Below are positions 11,511 to 24,302 of a stretch of DNA of 64,000 nt, piece by piece. Numbering within the stretch: position 1 is the stretch's first letter; every line of letters starts with the position of its first letter. Both the position numbers and the translations under genes were made by a program. The stretch lies in NCBI GenBank assembly GCA_011109175.1, contig RDEW01000029.1:282158-346157 (forward strand). The letters are read 5' to 3'. The DNA comes from Dicyema japonicum. Lineage: Eukaryota; Dicyemida; Rhombozoa; Dicyemidae. The notes below the pieces were generated by a model. The model was not told the origin of the DNA. It was given only the letters and a program-made list of their open reading frames with translations, and ran no database searches.

Positions 11511-11699
11511 AACCAGGATTCCTTTGGAAAAAAAATTTCAACAAGAACAAATAAAAAAACGATTGATAGACAAAAAAGGCTTTTAAATATATGTCTGGAT
11601 CGCTAGGTCGGAAAAAAACAGTAGGAGAAGCCCTAAAAGCAATTGCATGGAATATTAAACATTCTTTTGATTCACATTAAATAATCCCCTGATTCACGT

Positions 11700-12290
11700 T
11701 AAATAAAAATCATTTCATGTGTCAGGATTAATTTCTAGTGTATGTTGTATGGGAATCTGTTTGAGTTTCCGTAGTGTTCTCCATAAGGATGATGTCTTTG
11801 TGTGTCTGTCTACAGACATCAAAGCAGCCTCCCATTTTTTTGTTTTTATTTCTGATCCTTTTGGTAATTTCCTTATTCAGATCTGTAATTTCCGTATTCA
11901 AGGATGTTGTTTTATCAATAGTTTTCTTTAGTTTATTTTTTCTTGCAATGAGGACCCTCGTTTCCGGAGCACGTAATATCCAGGAAACGTTGGAGTTAAA
12001 TCTTTATGAGTAAACTTGGACTCTTGAATTAAAGCAATATCCACTGAGTTGGACTGAAAAAATCGTAAGTTCAATAATCTTTGTTCGAATTCCATTTATG
12101 CTGATTTGGGCAATAATCAATAGCGGTCCTGGATTCGGTTTGACATCGCCGGAAATAAGTAGTAATGCACGACACCATCCACGTCTCAATGAAGAAGGGA
12201 TAGGAATTTTGCGGCTCTTTTTCACATAAATTGTGCAATGCCACCACATCGTAGGTGAGCCACGTAACATTACTTCAACTATTCATATTT
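11700..12290 (-). mobile_element. LINE-A 5' fragment with degenerate 2A-like motif
   Basis: Minus strand from 12270: a short N-terminal peptide, then 'LLISGDVKPNPGP' (2A core at 12124-12150), then the start of the endonuclease ('QISINGIRTKIIEL'). Most of the endonuclease is deleted. A Lys-rich linker continues to about 11700. The conserved Glu of the 2A core is Lys here. Confidence 0.75.
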
Positions 12291-12372
12291 TATTAATAAA
12301 AATAATATTAAAATTTTTATAATAAATTTAATTTAAAATAAAAAAAGTTTCTTAGATATAATAATAAGTGTA

Positions 12373-14194
12373 ATGAATGGCAGGTTAAGCTTATGGATCC
12401 GTCCTCAGCAATTCGAATTCGGTGTACTCAAAATCCAACCAAATTTCAGATTATCTAAAACTGTATTAAATGATATAAATAAACAGAATATTTTCAAACT
12501 TGTCAAATATTTGCGGGAAAAAAACGAAATTTACCCCCTGATGAGGTACCTTAACATTACGACCTAGTTACTCCACGTGGAATTATATTGCAACCAAAAA
12601 ACTCCTTTTGAGTGAAGAATACACGTGGATGTAATACTTCAACTAATTTAAGGTTTTTCCGTCTCTACCAACTATTCGGCGCCAAAAATTTGAAAAAAAT
12701 TAAAAGGGAGGACAAGTTGTTCCAAAATAGTATAATTTCCGTTGTACCCTCAGGGATTGAAAACGGTCACTTGATTACAATCAATGCCATCAAGTTCTCC
12801 CTTTTTTTATTCATCCAAAATATTTTGTGTTACCGTGGGGACCACGACGTGGCTGAGACTCCCCCGGCCGAGGAAACTACGAAAAGCTCTAAAAGGGTAA
12901 CTTTGGAATATATGGTAGAATTTGACGGAAGGGCTAATCATGAGGTTCTTTCTAAGTGAACTGGACAATATTCTTTGTATTTTGTCTCCCGATGACCTCG
13001 ATCGTACTGCCATGGAGTCTTTTTCTTTCCTCGTTGAGGGAATCTGCGAAGGAAGTACCGAAATTCTCCCTTTGATAAAGATTTTGGAGGAAGACTCTGT
13101 GGCTTTAGAAGCTGGGAGAAATGTAAATTTATGAAGCCAAAATAATATCCCCCACTTATTAAAATTATAGGAGATGAATTTGTATGACAGAGGATCATTC
13201 CGCTCCTTCATCAGAAAATACCTGATTAAATGTCCCTTTGGCTCAAACAATTGTTTTTCCAACGGCAAAAATTCCCCGCTTAGCGACTTTTACATTTCTA
13301 AGAGTTTATGTTGGTTAACCAAACTAGAGGACATTAATTCCCACAATAAATTCCCGCGTATTCTCGACAATTTAAGTCTGATACCCAAGAATGACTCGAA
13401 CTCTTACCGACTCATCCTATTTGCTTACTTAAACGACGTGACCATTTCCGAGGACTCACTAAACCACATGAACGTCAAAATTATGAAATGTCAAAATTGT
13501 TTCTTTTACTTCCTGTGCCCATTAAAGTGATTTTCAATGTTACCTCAGATCCCTTCTGATTGAGTCATGCCGAAATTGTACTTTCATCGTTGGCCCCGTC
13601 GAACTGATAATTTCCTTCTCAAAGTGCAGTGACACACGTGCGTCCTGTCTCAGTCGACAAATTATCCTAACAACTTGCCATAGATCTCTCATCTATTTGG
13701 CTACTCCCCAGCGACCTCTTCTTGCCAATAACTCAAATACGACCCTAGTCCCCCTTAACATTTACTACGACACACTGCCACAACAGATGAAGCAAGTTCA
13801 TTTCCTCATCGATATGAACATGTGGAATAGCCCCCTTTTATACAGTAATCGCGATCTTAAGACTTTAGATCCCTCCAATGTGGAGGACCTCCAGAGCTTC
13901 TCTATATTACCCCCAGTAAAGTTTTACCAGCATAGAATTCCGTTTGAAAACTACAATATCGTTAATGTAAATCGTAGATACATTTCCTAGTTACCACGAG
14001 AACTAATAAACGATGACTACTACGAGGCATTGGAGGAACGGAAAAAGCAGAATGAGAAGTTCAGAGAGGCGATTAGGGCTGAAAAGCTGACTGAGGCACA
14101 GAGTGAAAGATACAATGAATTAATGTCATCCGAGTTTGACGAATGGCTAATATTCTCCTTTAATGAAAAGCAATTATCGCAATTAAAATATTAA
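12373..14194 (+). CDS. TBCCD1: TBCC domain-containing protein 1 (TBCCD1)
   Basis: Homologue of TBCCD1, a relative of tubulin cofactor C that in other animals localises to the centrosome/basal body and positions organelles. The whole protein is recognisable: N-terminal 'LWIRPQQFEFGVLKIQP'; 'YSTWNYIATKKLLLSEEYTW'; a 'LSELDNILCILSPDDL...FSFLVEG' middle; then the beta-helical C-CAP/TBCC domain ('VKIMKCQNCFFYFLCPL', 'SCRNCTFIVGPVELIIS', 'LATPQRPLL'); and the conserved tail 'LTEAQSERYNELMSSEFDEW'. Introns spliced by eye: 12546-12567 (22 nt), a 22-nt one near 12636, a 22-nt one near 13528, and a 24-nt one just before 13990. The junction around 12890-12950 is not resolved. Stop at 14192-14194; KRR1 starts 75 bp downstream on the same strand. 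Confidence 0.9.
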
Positions 14195-14268
14195 TATTTA
14201 TATTTAATAATAAATTTGTTATTTAAAATTTAAATTATTTTTCACAATTCGTGGTTTTGTTTGTTGTG

Positions 14269-15362
<1,094 letters not shown>

Positions 15363-15701
15363 TAACTTGTCCAATTTTATTGATTTGTCATGAAAAACTA
15401 ATTTTGTTAATTCTGTGTCGTAGTACTACAATGGTTGCTCCTTTCTACTGATATTCATGCTAGTACTCCTGATTGGGATTGGAATCCATCTATATGTACA
15501 AATTCCCTGATCTCACTTGACGCCAACTTGTTCATTAATTTGTATAGCATTGGAACATAGGTCTATGCTTACTGGGCGTTTACTTAAGGAATATGTGATT
15601 CACGCGCAACCCTCATGGGATGGAGACATACCTAAGAATCGTCTCCATTCAAAATGTTATGTTGTCCAATTAAGTCGTGTTCCGACCCTTGGAGTTGTAT
15701 A
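15363..15701. other. Spacer, no gene seen
   Basis: 3' flank of KRR1. No coding similarity is recognised; it leads into the MULE-type minisatellite. Confidence 0.5.
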
Positions 15702-15891
15702 AAAAGTCATCTTTTTAAATACTACACAAATTGATTTAAACGAGTCCTATGGGTAAGTGGAACATTTTACCAAGGTCCTCGACATCCTTAGGTAAAAAAG
15801 TCATCTTTTTTAAATTTTATAAAATTGATTTAGATGGGTAAATGAACATTTCGCCAAGGTCCTCGACATCTTTAGGTAAAAAAGTCATCAA
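15702..15891 (+). repeat. MULE-associated minisatellite, third location
   Basis: About two and a half copies of the unit seen at 9437-9575 and 11170-11370, in plus orientation and with more point changes. No transposase is attached, so it is a solo end or a deletion derivative. Confidence 0.8.
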
Positions 15892-16708
15892 TCAATTTTG
15901 ATTAGTTTTACTTTAACACTACGAATCACAAATATTTTCTCTAAACTGCTTTTCCAACCTCAGGGAAGTCTACTGGATGATGAGACTTCTATCGGAAACA
16001 AAACTTTTGCTCCCAAAGGTCGGATTGGATCCTTCTAATCCCCACATGGGATATCGAACATAACCTTAGGCATTACATGAAGGTAAATTTCTGAACATCA
16101 TCAACATAACAAATCCACTGAACTTATTGCCCCCCTCTCACAAACAACCCAATTAAATTAGTAAATAACTAGGGCAACTAGAAAATTGCAAATTTTTTAA
16201 TAAAAAAATTGCATTATGGAAAAATAAACGAAATTATTTATTGTAATACGAAATTAAATATTTTTGAACATTTTCAGGTTTAAAGTTTCGATCTTTAGTA
16301 AGAATTTTCGTCAAAAGATATTGGCCTTTCAACTGAGGCTGCGCTTCCGTTGCAATTTCGAAGGTATTAGTAAATTTCTAGCGAAAGATTTTTATTCGAG
16401 AAATCAAGAATACTGAGTATCCCAGATTTCTGAAGCTTTTTTTTAATATAATTTTTTTATATTACATCAATCTGATGAAAATTTTTACATTAAAAGAAAT
16501 TTGTAAAAAGCACGCGAGACCCGGTGGTTTCTCCAGTTGATCTCAGTTGCAATCGTGAGAGGCAGCGCAACGTCGATAATGTCTGCTGGGTCCTCTTTGG
16601 ATGGATGTGGTAATTAATTATTAATGCGTTTTAGATTTAATTGTAATTTATTGCAATTTGTTGCCAAACAAACCAAAATCAAAGCAAAATAGTTTATAAA
16701 TCAAAACA
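15892..16708. other. AT-rich intergenic, no gene seen
   Basis: No protein resemblance on either strand. It lies downstream of the 3' end of the Pellino-like gene. Confidence 0.55.
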
Positions 16709-17481
16709 CTATAGAAATACTTTTTTATACGGTTGATCACCAGTAGGAGTCCCACAAAAGGGACAAACACTCGTACGGAAACTAGGAATCACAATTTCAC
16801 TCCAAAATCTAAGTCCCAAAACAAGCCAACTTTGCAGTAGCCTTTGTGGTTAGATGAGTGCAGGCCGTAAAGATGTGATCCAAAGTGGTATCATCAACAT
16901 AAAAGGAGTCAGTCAATCCAACCGGAAACTGAGTGTTAAGGGACTCCAGAAATGACCTCGACTAATATCAGTCACAAAAATACTGGAATGCAGGCGAAGG
17001 CATTCCGAAAAACAAAGGCAGCTCCACATAGGTCGATGATGCACCCGTCGTGGAGAAGATACTCAACATTAACAGATATCTCATCCCATTTCTCGTCACT
17101 AAGCACGTGAACTCTATTGGTAGTGAATCCTGACTCTGAGACTGTCAAAGTTTTGGACTCATTGAATCCCCCAGCGAGAATTTTGAACGCATGTGGAGCA
17201 TCTCGGGACACAATGATTCGGCATGCAAACCGAGATACTCTGTCGTCAGAGAGGACAATGTCGTTGTTGATGGGGTTCCTTCCAATTTGAAAAATATCTG
17301 TGGTGTCGTCTTCACAGTATAAAAGTTTATAGTTTCCAATATTAATCACATAGCTTCCATTTTTGGCCTGTTTGACTCCATTGGGGACATTTCTGCGACA
17401 AAGAACATGTCTAGCACATTCTTCTCCGTTGAAACTAACAATAAATTATTAAACTAAACCCAATTTGGCAAAGTTGTCCAT
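16709..17481 (-). CDS. Pellino-like protein with FHA domain and shortened RING region
   Basis: Pellino proteins are E3 ubiquitin ligases of Toll/IL-1R signalling that bind phosphorylated IRAK through an FHA domain with an insert. Visible FHA landmarks: 'NVPNGVKQAKNG', 'DIFQIGRNP', 'VSRFACRIIVSRD', 'GFTTNRVHVLS', 'WDEISVNVEYLL', 'DGCIIDLCGAAFVFR'. After a 22-nt intron (16962-16983) the protein reads 'LESLNTQFPVGLTD' and goes straight to 'SFYVDDTTLDHIFTACTHLT' and, after another 22-nt intron, 'CPFCGTP'. The first CHC2 half of the Pellino RING-like domain is therefore absent; only one Cys-His...Cys-x-x-Cys set remains. Total about 220 codons, half the usual length. ATG 17479-17481 is favoured. 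The junction after it is one base out of frame at a GGG run. Confidence 0.85.
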
Positions 17482-18640
17482 AGATAACATCAGGGAGACT
17501 TTTGGACTTTTTTTTCGTACGAATTGGCCATTTTAGCATATTTAGGACACAAATTGATCACACACAATAAAAAAATAATTCAAACATGAATTTATTTATT
17601 GTTTATCAACAAATAATTTATAGTCAATATTTTATAAATAATTTGTTTAACACTATCAGAGTCCGCACTTTCTATAATTATTATATTGGATTAATTAATT
17701 TGAATTAGAAGATATTGGCGGGCAAATAAGGCAATTCCAAAAACCTGCAAACAAAAAGTTGTTATATTTGAACAGGAAGACCTTTGGAAAAGTACTGATG
17801 TCGGTTACTTTTAAAAGTGAGTTTCATTTTCTTAATGTTTTGCGAAAATTTCGACTGTTTGTTTGCAGAGGTCGGGGATCATGGAAAAAAATACAGCCCA
17901 CTCCCTGTTGTCTCATAATGCTTTAATAACTATAGAAATAGGCTATCCATCGAAGAAGCAACTATTTCTTGCAGTCAATCAGTCGTATGAAGAAAACTCT
18001 ACAAAGTTGTGGTTGATCACGAGCACAGGATGAAGGTGGAGATTTCACATCTGGTCAACCTAACACGTGGCACTTGTACGTGTTAATTCAATAGGATAAA
18101 ATGCATGTATTACATTTGGATTGAAATTTAAAGCCTCCAAATTAAAAATTGGGAGTCGACACCGGGGACTACAAGGAATCTATGAGGAGGTTGGCTATCA
18201 ATAGAAAAGCGTGGAAGGGACTGACATGTAGTATTGTGATTAAAATACACAAGCGGGGCTAAAGTACTACAGTTCACGTGAAAGTGGTTACTATTACAAG
18301 CTAAGGGAGATTGATCAAGTTAAGCTTATCCATTCCTAGCTCGTCTTCAATTCCCCTGCCCATCAGATAACACTTAGTAATAGGGCGGAAATAATAGGAC
18401 ATTTTAAAAACAAAATAGTACAATTAAGACGTTTTAAGACAAAAATAGGACAATTTTATTATTTTTTTCATTTTTTTAATTATTTTGTATTTTTAGCGTT
18501 TAACTATAAACAAAACGTCACACTTAATCTGGGCTTTAAAATATTCTCAAAAATAACTAATCTATGAAATCATTTTAGGACAATTTATATGGAAATTAAC
18601 AAAAACTATATATTGTTAGAGAAATTAAAATTTAGCATAA
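17482..18640. other. Mostly non-coding; possible small Pcc1-like ORF at 17881-18090 (+)
   Basis: ATG 17881 opens 49 codons with 'ITIEIGYPSKKQLFLAVNQS'. In the next frame, from about 17999, 'VVVDHEHRMKVEISHLVNL' follows. Together these resemble the small KEOPS subunit Pcc1/LAGE3 in pattern, joined if one A is missing at about 18000. The match is weak and may be chance. The rest (18100-18640) is AT-rich with no recognised gene. Confidence 0.25.
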
Positions 18641-18824
18641 AATATTTTTCAATATTGTTTTGTGGTCTACCAGTTATGAAAGTTCTGGAGGCGCTCAGGG
18701 TGCACTTAATGCACCGCGGAAAAGGACCATTAACTACCTCACATCTGAAGAAGGACTCTTCGGACGACGGCCTCTTCCCTTTCTTAATCCTCCTCAGCTG
18801 AATGGGTTTCTGATAATTCTCGCC

Positions 18825-18851
18825 GGTGACATTGAACTTAATCCAGGCCCT
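18825..18851 (+). promoter_or_regulatory. 2A-like (StopGo) recoding motif
   Basis: Codons for GDIELNPGP, a full match to the D(V/I)ExNPGP core. Such motifs cause the ribosome to skip the last Gly-Pro bond, splitting the polyprotein without termination. It is preceded by hydrophobic residues (GFLIILA), as in active 2A sequences. It separates a peptide of about 50 residues from the endonuclease. Confidence 0.75.
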
Positions 18852-19849
18852 CCACTCTCAATTCTGCAGATTAACATCAACGAAATCAAAAGCAAAATTC
18901 TCGAACTACGGTCTTTCATTAAATAACAGAACATTGATCTGATTTTACTTCAAGAAAGCAGACTTACTCCATCATCACCTACTCCGCATTTTCCAGGATA
19001 CCACTGCATCCGCCTGGACCGCTCAAACCCGTCGTGGTGGGGGTCTCCTCATCACTATAAGAGATAACATTCGATTTACGGACATCTCAGCGAAACTACA
19101 ATCACTAACAAACGATGGGACCACGGAAATATCTGGGATATCAATTACAAGTGGATTCGGGACTCTCAACATTACAAACATCTACGTCCCCCCTCCATCT
19201 TCTTGCCCAAAAAGATTCTCTCTAAACCTAACCAAGTTAAACAAGCTCGGAAACCTGATATTGTGTGGAGATTTTAATGCTAAACATCCAGCCTGGTTAA
19301 AATCACATCCAGCAGACTCACCTCTCTGACTATCCTTAACAACCCCAGGAAGCACACTAGGATTCCAACAAGGAAAACGAAGCTTCAACGTCCCCAGACA
19401 TTACCTTCTGTTCCCCAAACCTTGTACCGGACACATCTTGGACGGTGCATTATGGATTATCTTCCGACCACAATCCAATCATTATTCGAATCAAAAAAGT
19501 TCTTTACCACAGAAAAGAGACTGTTTCATTTTTCAACTATAAAAAAGCAAACTGGAATGACTATTCAAAATACATCGATCAAACTCTAGTAAACTTTGAT
19601 ATGATTTTCCCCTCGATAGATAGAGCTATTGACTTTCTAAACAAAACTATTCTCATGGCGCGGGGAACATTCATTCCGCGTGGATCATTTAAATTCTACA
19701 ATGAAAAACTTGATCAGAACACCAAGTCAATAATTAAAGAAAGGAATCGCCTGAAAAGACATGTACCTTCCTTTCCCGGACAGAAAAATCAAACAAAACT
19801 CTCAATGACGAAATATCTAAAAGGATTCGAAAAACAGAAGCAAACAAAT

Positions 19850-20111
19850 TAAATTAAATTATTAACCCCGGCTTCGCCAGCAAGTGGGAAGCCGGCGACC
19901 ATCAAAGAGCGTGCAGTCCGGACAGGCCGCTCCCAGAGATCCTCGACTTTTGCATCCGGTGGTCCAGGGCAGGGAAAAAGGTCTCGAACTACTCTGCCAG
20001 CCAGAAAAGGGTGGTGTCCACACCGTAGGCGAGCCAGTCCGATTCTGATCTTCCTCGGAGCGATTGTTCCGTTGGACTGATATCAGGGGGGAAGCGCTCC
20101 AAGACTTTGTT
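19850..20111 (-). mobile_element. 262-bp SINE-like insertion nested in LINE-A
   Basis: Flanked by a perfect 14-bp target duplication (agaagcaaacaaat at 19836-19849 and 20112-20125). GC-rich relative to its surroundings. On the minus strand it ends in a hairpin ('ccggcttc'/'gaagccgg') followed by 'ggggttaataatttaa', which resembles the LINE-A 3' end. A possible box-B-like 'gtagttcgagacc' lies inside. No ORF. Confidence 0.8.
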
Positions 20112-21779
20112 AGAAGCAAACAAATGGGACAAACTAGTATCTTCCCTTCCATTTCAGAAAAAGACAACAGACGGATCTTAACAAGCTCATGAAATATTAC
20201 GCCACTATAAAGCCACAAACCTTTCAGGAAATAGATGGGCCTTCTTTATCCTCAATAAGACCAAAGAGAACACAGCCGATTAACTTTATCTCTCATTCAG
20301 ATGTCAGTGAGGGTTTGAAGAGGATGAATTCTTCTCCTTCATGTGAGCCAGATTCTATCCATGTTACTAAAACACCTTGGACCTATTGCGATTGATGCAA
20401 TCACAGTGATTTTCAACTATTTAATAAACATGAATACAATTCCAACTATCTGGAAACTATATACGCCCAATCCTTAAGCCTGGGAAGCCTAAAAACAATC
20501 CTGCATCGTTTCGACCAATATCTTTACTGTGCACCTTATCAAAGTTATTGGAAAAATTGATTATTAATCTTATAACCCGTCCTTCCTTTTTTGTCCTCAC
20601 AACATGGATTTAGAAGGGGTCATTCAACTTCTACTCACCTAACTTTTCTCAACCAATTTATCATTGAAGGCTTTAACACAAATCCTCGTCACCTCAAAAC
20701 AGTTGTCTGCTCGATCGATTTACAAAAGACCTTCGACTCTGTCTCAAGGAAAATCCTAACCCGGAAATTGTTTGTTCTCCCCGTCAACCCCAATATAAAA
20801 CTTTGGCTTGCTAACTTCATAAATGGAAGAAGGGCCCGGGTATACATGGATGGGACCAAATCAGTTTCAAGATTACTACCCAATGGTGTCCCACAAGGTT
20901 CCTCTTTATCACCCGCCTTATTTAACTTATACATGTCCGATTTATCACAACCCGATAATAAAGACGATTTCATCCTATCATATGCTGATGACTTATTAAT
21001 CGGATCCCGCGATCAAGATCTCCTAAAGACATCAGAAAGACTACAAGAATACCTTCACAAGATTCAAATTTGGCTAAATTATAACAGGCTTGATATATCT
21101 ACTGAAAAATTTTCTTGGCCTTTATTTACCTCAGACAAACGACTTGGACAAATGACAGTGGATTTATTTATCAACAAGACAAAAATACTTTTCACGAAGA
21201 AACTGAAAATCTTGGGGATCACCTTCGACACACACATGTTCTTTTCATCTCGACGCTGTCTCTGGAAGCTGCTCAAGAAAGCTAGGGATAATCAAAACTA
21301 TTTTCGGTGGCATTAAAACCCTTTCTCTGCTCTGAAATTGTTGTACTAACAATTCATTGAGTCATCTGTCAGCTATGCCTGTACGTCATGGGGAATCAAT
21401 CTTTCCTAGACGAACAAAAACAAAGAATCCGGGACATTCAGGCCTCAACAGCCACTACTATTAGTAATCTCGGGAAATTAGAAAAGCTAATACCCTTATC
21501 ACTTGAAAACCTTATCCGACAAAATGGAGATGATTTGCTACCCTGTGCAAGCAGTGCAACTCTCAACAATACACAGCCACGACGTGTCTTATGAGAAGGG
21601 TATACATCACCCCTCTCCAATTCCTATTCCCGAAACCACCTCGTCCACAGAGAAGTTGTGTTGGATCCCAGAAGGTGCACGAGGAGAAAATGAGAATTCT
21701 GATTGAGGTCTTCGAGATCACTTAATTTAGTAATTAAATTAACTATTGGTGTTCTTGGGTTAATAATAATATTGTTTTC

Positions 21780-22060
21780 ATTGAAATTTTTCTGCATTAC
21801 AAATTGTCCCGACAATTACATTTAATATTACTTGTGTTTCATCAATAATCAAATACAAGTGTTTGTTTAAAAATGTTTTCTGTAGTTCAATAACATAAAT
21901 TGTTGAGGTATACCATCCAGGCATAAGGAGTCTGGATGGGGAAGAGCAAATGGTTCTTTTTGGTGTATTACTACACTGAGAGCCACCACAAAAGGTGAAC
22001 CACATGACGCCACGTTTCATATACCCTGTAGGGACATGGTAATTTAGCACATTGCTTTTT
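21780..22060 (-). mobile_element. LINE-A 5' fragment
   Basis: Minus-strand frame 22050-21778 begins with the N-terminal peptide typical of LINE-A ('MWFTFCGGSQCSNTPKRTI'), comparable to the copy at 32.6 kb. The 2A region is replaced by unrelated AT-rich sequence. It lies head-to-tail against the 3' end of the plus-strand LINE-A copy. Confidence 0.65.
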
Positions 22061-22760
22061 TATATAACTATTTTCTAATTTGTGAAGTAAAATATCGGCA
22101 TTTAAAAATTCTTTAACTAAGAGATATCCAGTTTCTTCGTTATCTAAGAAAAAGTTGAGTGGTCTCTGCTTTTAGCATTCAGTCTGATATCTTTTCCATT
22201 AAGATATAGACCGGTGTAGTATTGTTAGATGATTTGACTATCCTAGAGCATTTTGGCAGAATAAATCTCCTTAGGTGTTCTTGTAAAAATGTATGAGTTT
22301 TTGGAAATTGCTATTGAAATTCATTCCTCTGAGTTCTAATAGTTTTAATAATTGAGAAAATACAAACCTGCCATTGAAAGAAAACTGCTACAAAAACAAT
22401 TTATAACGTGTAATTAAAAAAGTGAAAAAAATAATAACAAAATTAAAAAAATAATTAAAATAAATATGTCTTATTTTAGGAAATCCGCTCTACTGATTAA
22501 TCTCAAGGAGCTGATGTCCACCAGTTTTCTTCACTCAAAAAGACCGGGGGTGGATAGATAAATAAATGAGTCGAATAACTTCACGGACAATTCATGCGAA
22601 ACCAAATCGAGTTATTTAATTAGAAAATATAATTATTAAATTAATTATTTAATTAAATATTAAATAATCAGATTTGTACTCCACTAAGTTTCATTCCACT
22701 CGATCGGAATACTTCCAAGTGGACGTCATTCAAATTAGCATAGAAATTCTCGGTTTCATT
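22061..22760. other. AT-rich intergenic, no gene seen
   Basis: Long A/T tracts near 22410-22460 and 22620-22670. No supported coding region. Confidence 0.5.
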
Positions 22761-24055
22761 CTATTTTAAAGCAAAAACTACAATTATCATTGAATATAAT
22801 ATTTCGCCAATACACTTTTCCACTGTCATTTCAACCTTGCTTGAATTTTCGCACAAAAACTGGGATAATTTCAGAAAGCCAACTTTAATGCAGTAAGCGG
22901 CCTCTTTCTGGAGCCTCCAGGAGCCAGAATTCCCAATCGAATTCATGAGTCCCCGTAGTAGATCTTTCTATTCGGTTATACCACCTGAACCTTCAAAAAG
23001 AGGTCAATATTATTTTGGTCCTCCTCCATGAATACCCTCATCTAAATATATTGCAGTCAACCTTACTAGCTTGCAGATCCCGCTTATTTGAATATAAACC
23101 GGCAGTGGCTCATTTTCATTGAATTGTTCTCCTCATTAATAGACACTACCTGTCTGGAAGATTTTCTTGGAATTGCTTTCTTTAACCAAAATGTCTAGGA
23201 TTGTGTCATATATGTCTTCCTTGTAGTAGTCATAAGCGGATAGTTGCCGTAGAAGCTGGGAGACCTCGTACTGGACCTCCAAATGGAAGGACTTGAGAGC
23301 CCCAACTGCATTTCCAATTATTTGGCTTGGCATGAAAGGCATTGAATCCTCAGAATTAAAGGCTGGAATACCACAAGATCCCTGAGGGCGTTGGCTGAAA
23401 ATTGAACTGTCAAGTTCTGAGAAGAGTTTAGGAGGGCTATTAATGATTTGAAGATGTTGGAGGAGTTCAGTTCACTCGTTTTGGCTAAATCAAGAAGAAG
23501 CCGACTGCAGAGATAACACGTTTTAGTCCCACTAGCCCAGTTCAGGCATTCTGAGATAATCCGAACCCCTAAAGTCACCTGAACAGAGTACCGTGGGCAT
23601 TTGTGATTATCTGCTTATATGAGTTGCCGTACGAGCAAATTCCTTGTAGCAATTCTAGGGAAATTGTTTTTCGTGATTTCTGGGAGATGATTCAACGACA
23701 AAATTTCAAGCAATATCATGACCCCCCCAATTTTGATGAATTCAATGACATATTTGTGTCCAGAGGAAGCCAGAATGAATAATTTCAAGGAACTTAGCTG
23801 TTCCTTCAGATACGAGCCGATTATGTAGCTTAGTGGTTATCTTAACATGGAATACTTTACTCTAAACCAGGCGGATATTCTATTAAAAAATAATAAATCC
23901 TCCATTTTGAAGTAAATTTCCAACTCCGAGACATTCTTGTTGTTGCAGTCAAGGATTACTTTCTTGAGAATCGACCTCCTTTGGGATGAACTGCTTTCGT
24001 CCCATTTTTTGAAGAAGGCTAAGACTTGCTTATTCGCCATGGTTATAATATTCAC
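22761..24055 (-). CDS. ARMH1: Armadillo-like helical protein ARMH1
   Basis: Homologue of the animal armadillo-like helical domain protein ARMH1, whose function is poorly known. Segments on the minus strand: 'AFFKKWDESSSSQRRSILKK' then 'ELEIYFKMEDLLFFNRISAW' at the N-terminus (24055-23837); 'HKYVIEFIKIGGVMILLEIL' (about 23750); 'CLNWASGTKTCYLCSRLLLD' (23578-23318); 'SFHLEVQYEVSQLLRQLSAY' (23342-23136); and a C-terminal segment with 'VEKCIGEILYSM' (22946-22761). Each pairs with the same order of segments in vertebrate ARMH1. Short introns separate the frames, not all precisely placed. ATG at 24053-24055 or the next Met at 24038-24040 could start it. Confidence 0.82.
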
Positions 24056-24116
24056 TTTTTTAATAAATAAAAATAATAATCCAAATTAGGAAATAAATAA
24101 TCAGTAGCTCTAATAA

Positions 24117-24302
24117 TTATATCCTCTTGTTCTCCAACCTCCCTCGCTTGGGGTCACTGCCCAGCTCCTTCACTACACACTCCTCCTCCCAATCGTTATG
24201 CTGATGTTCACTCGAACATTGTGGTTTCATGAACGAGCCAGATCTTCCTCTTTTCTTCAAAAGACTTTCGTCGGAAGAAATCAACACAATAGGACTAATC
24301 AT
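24117..24302 (-). CDS. Small hypothetical ORF upstream of ARMH1
   Basis: A 61-codon frame rich in Ser, Lys, Arg and Glu, with 'KKRGRSGSF' and a basic C-terminus. No known family. It ends 62 bp before the ARMH1 start on the same strand. It could be the last exon of a small nuclear protein or chance. Confidence 0.3.
   Translation of the reverse strand: MISPIVLISSDESLLKKRGRSGSFMKPQCSSEHQHNDWEEECVVKELGSDPKRGRLENKRI

Larger units (their letters stand above)
18641..21776 (+). mobile_element. LINE-A retrotransposon, near full length, with 2A motif
   Basis: A short N-terminal peptide (from about 18660) leads to 'AGDIELNPGP' (2A core 18825-18851), then endonuclease pieces ('LCGDFNAKHPAW' near 19262, 'SSDHNPIIIRIK' near 19460). 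A 262-bp insertion lies at 19850-20111. The RT frame (20591-21316) carries 'SSQHGFRRGHST', 'CSIDLQKTFDSVSRKI', 'NGVPQGSSLSPALFNLYMSD' and an intact 'YADD'. Stops and frame breaks occur in the endonuclease and after the RT. The 3' end is 'gagatcacttaatttag' with a TAA-rich tail at about 21776. Confidence 0.88.

Noticed and set aside
12807-13268. 153-codon minus-strand ORF
   Set aside because: Antisense to TBCCD1 exons, which match the family over the full length.
16709-17481. A virus-derived Pellino homologue
   Set aside because: The gene has two or more 22-nt introns like its neighbours and lies among host genes, so it is a host gene.
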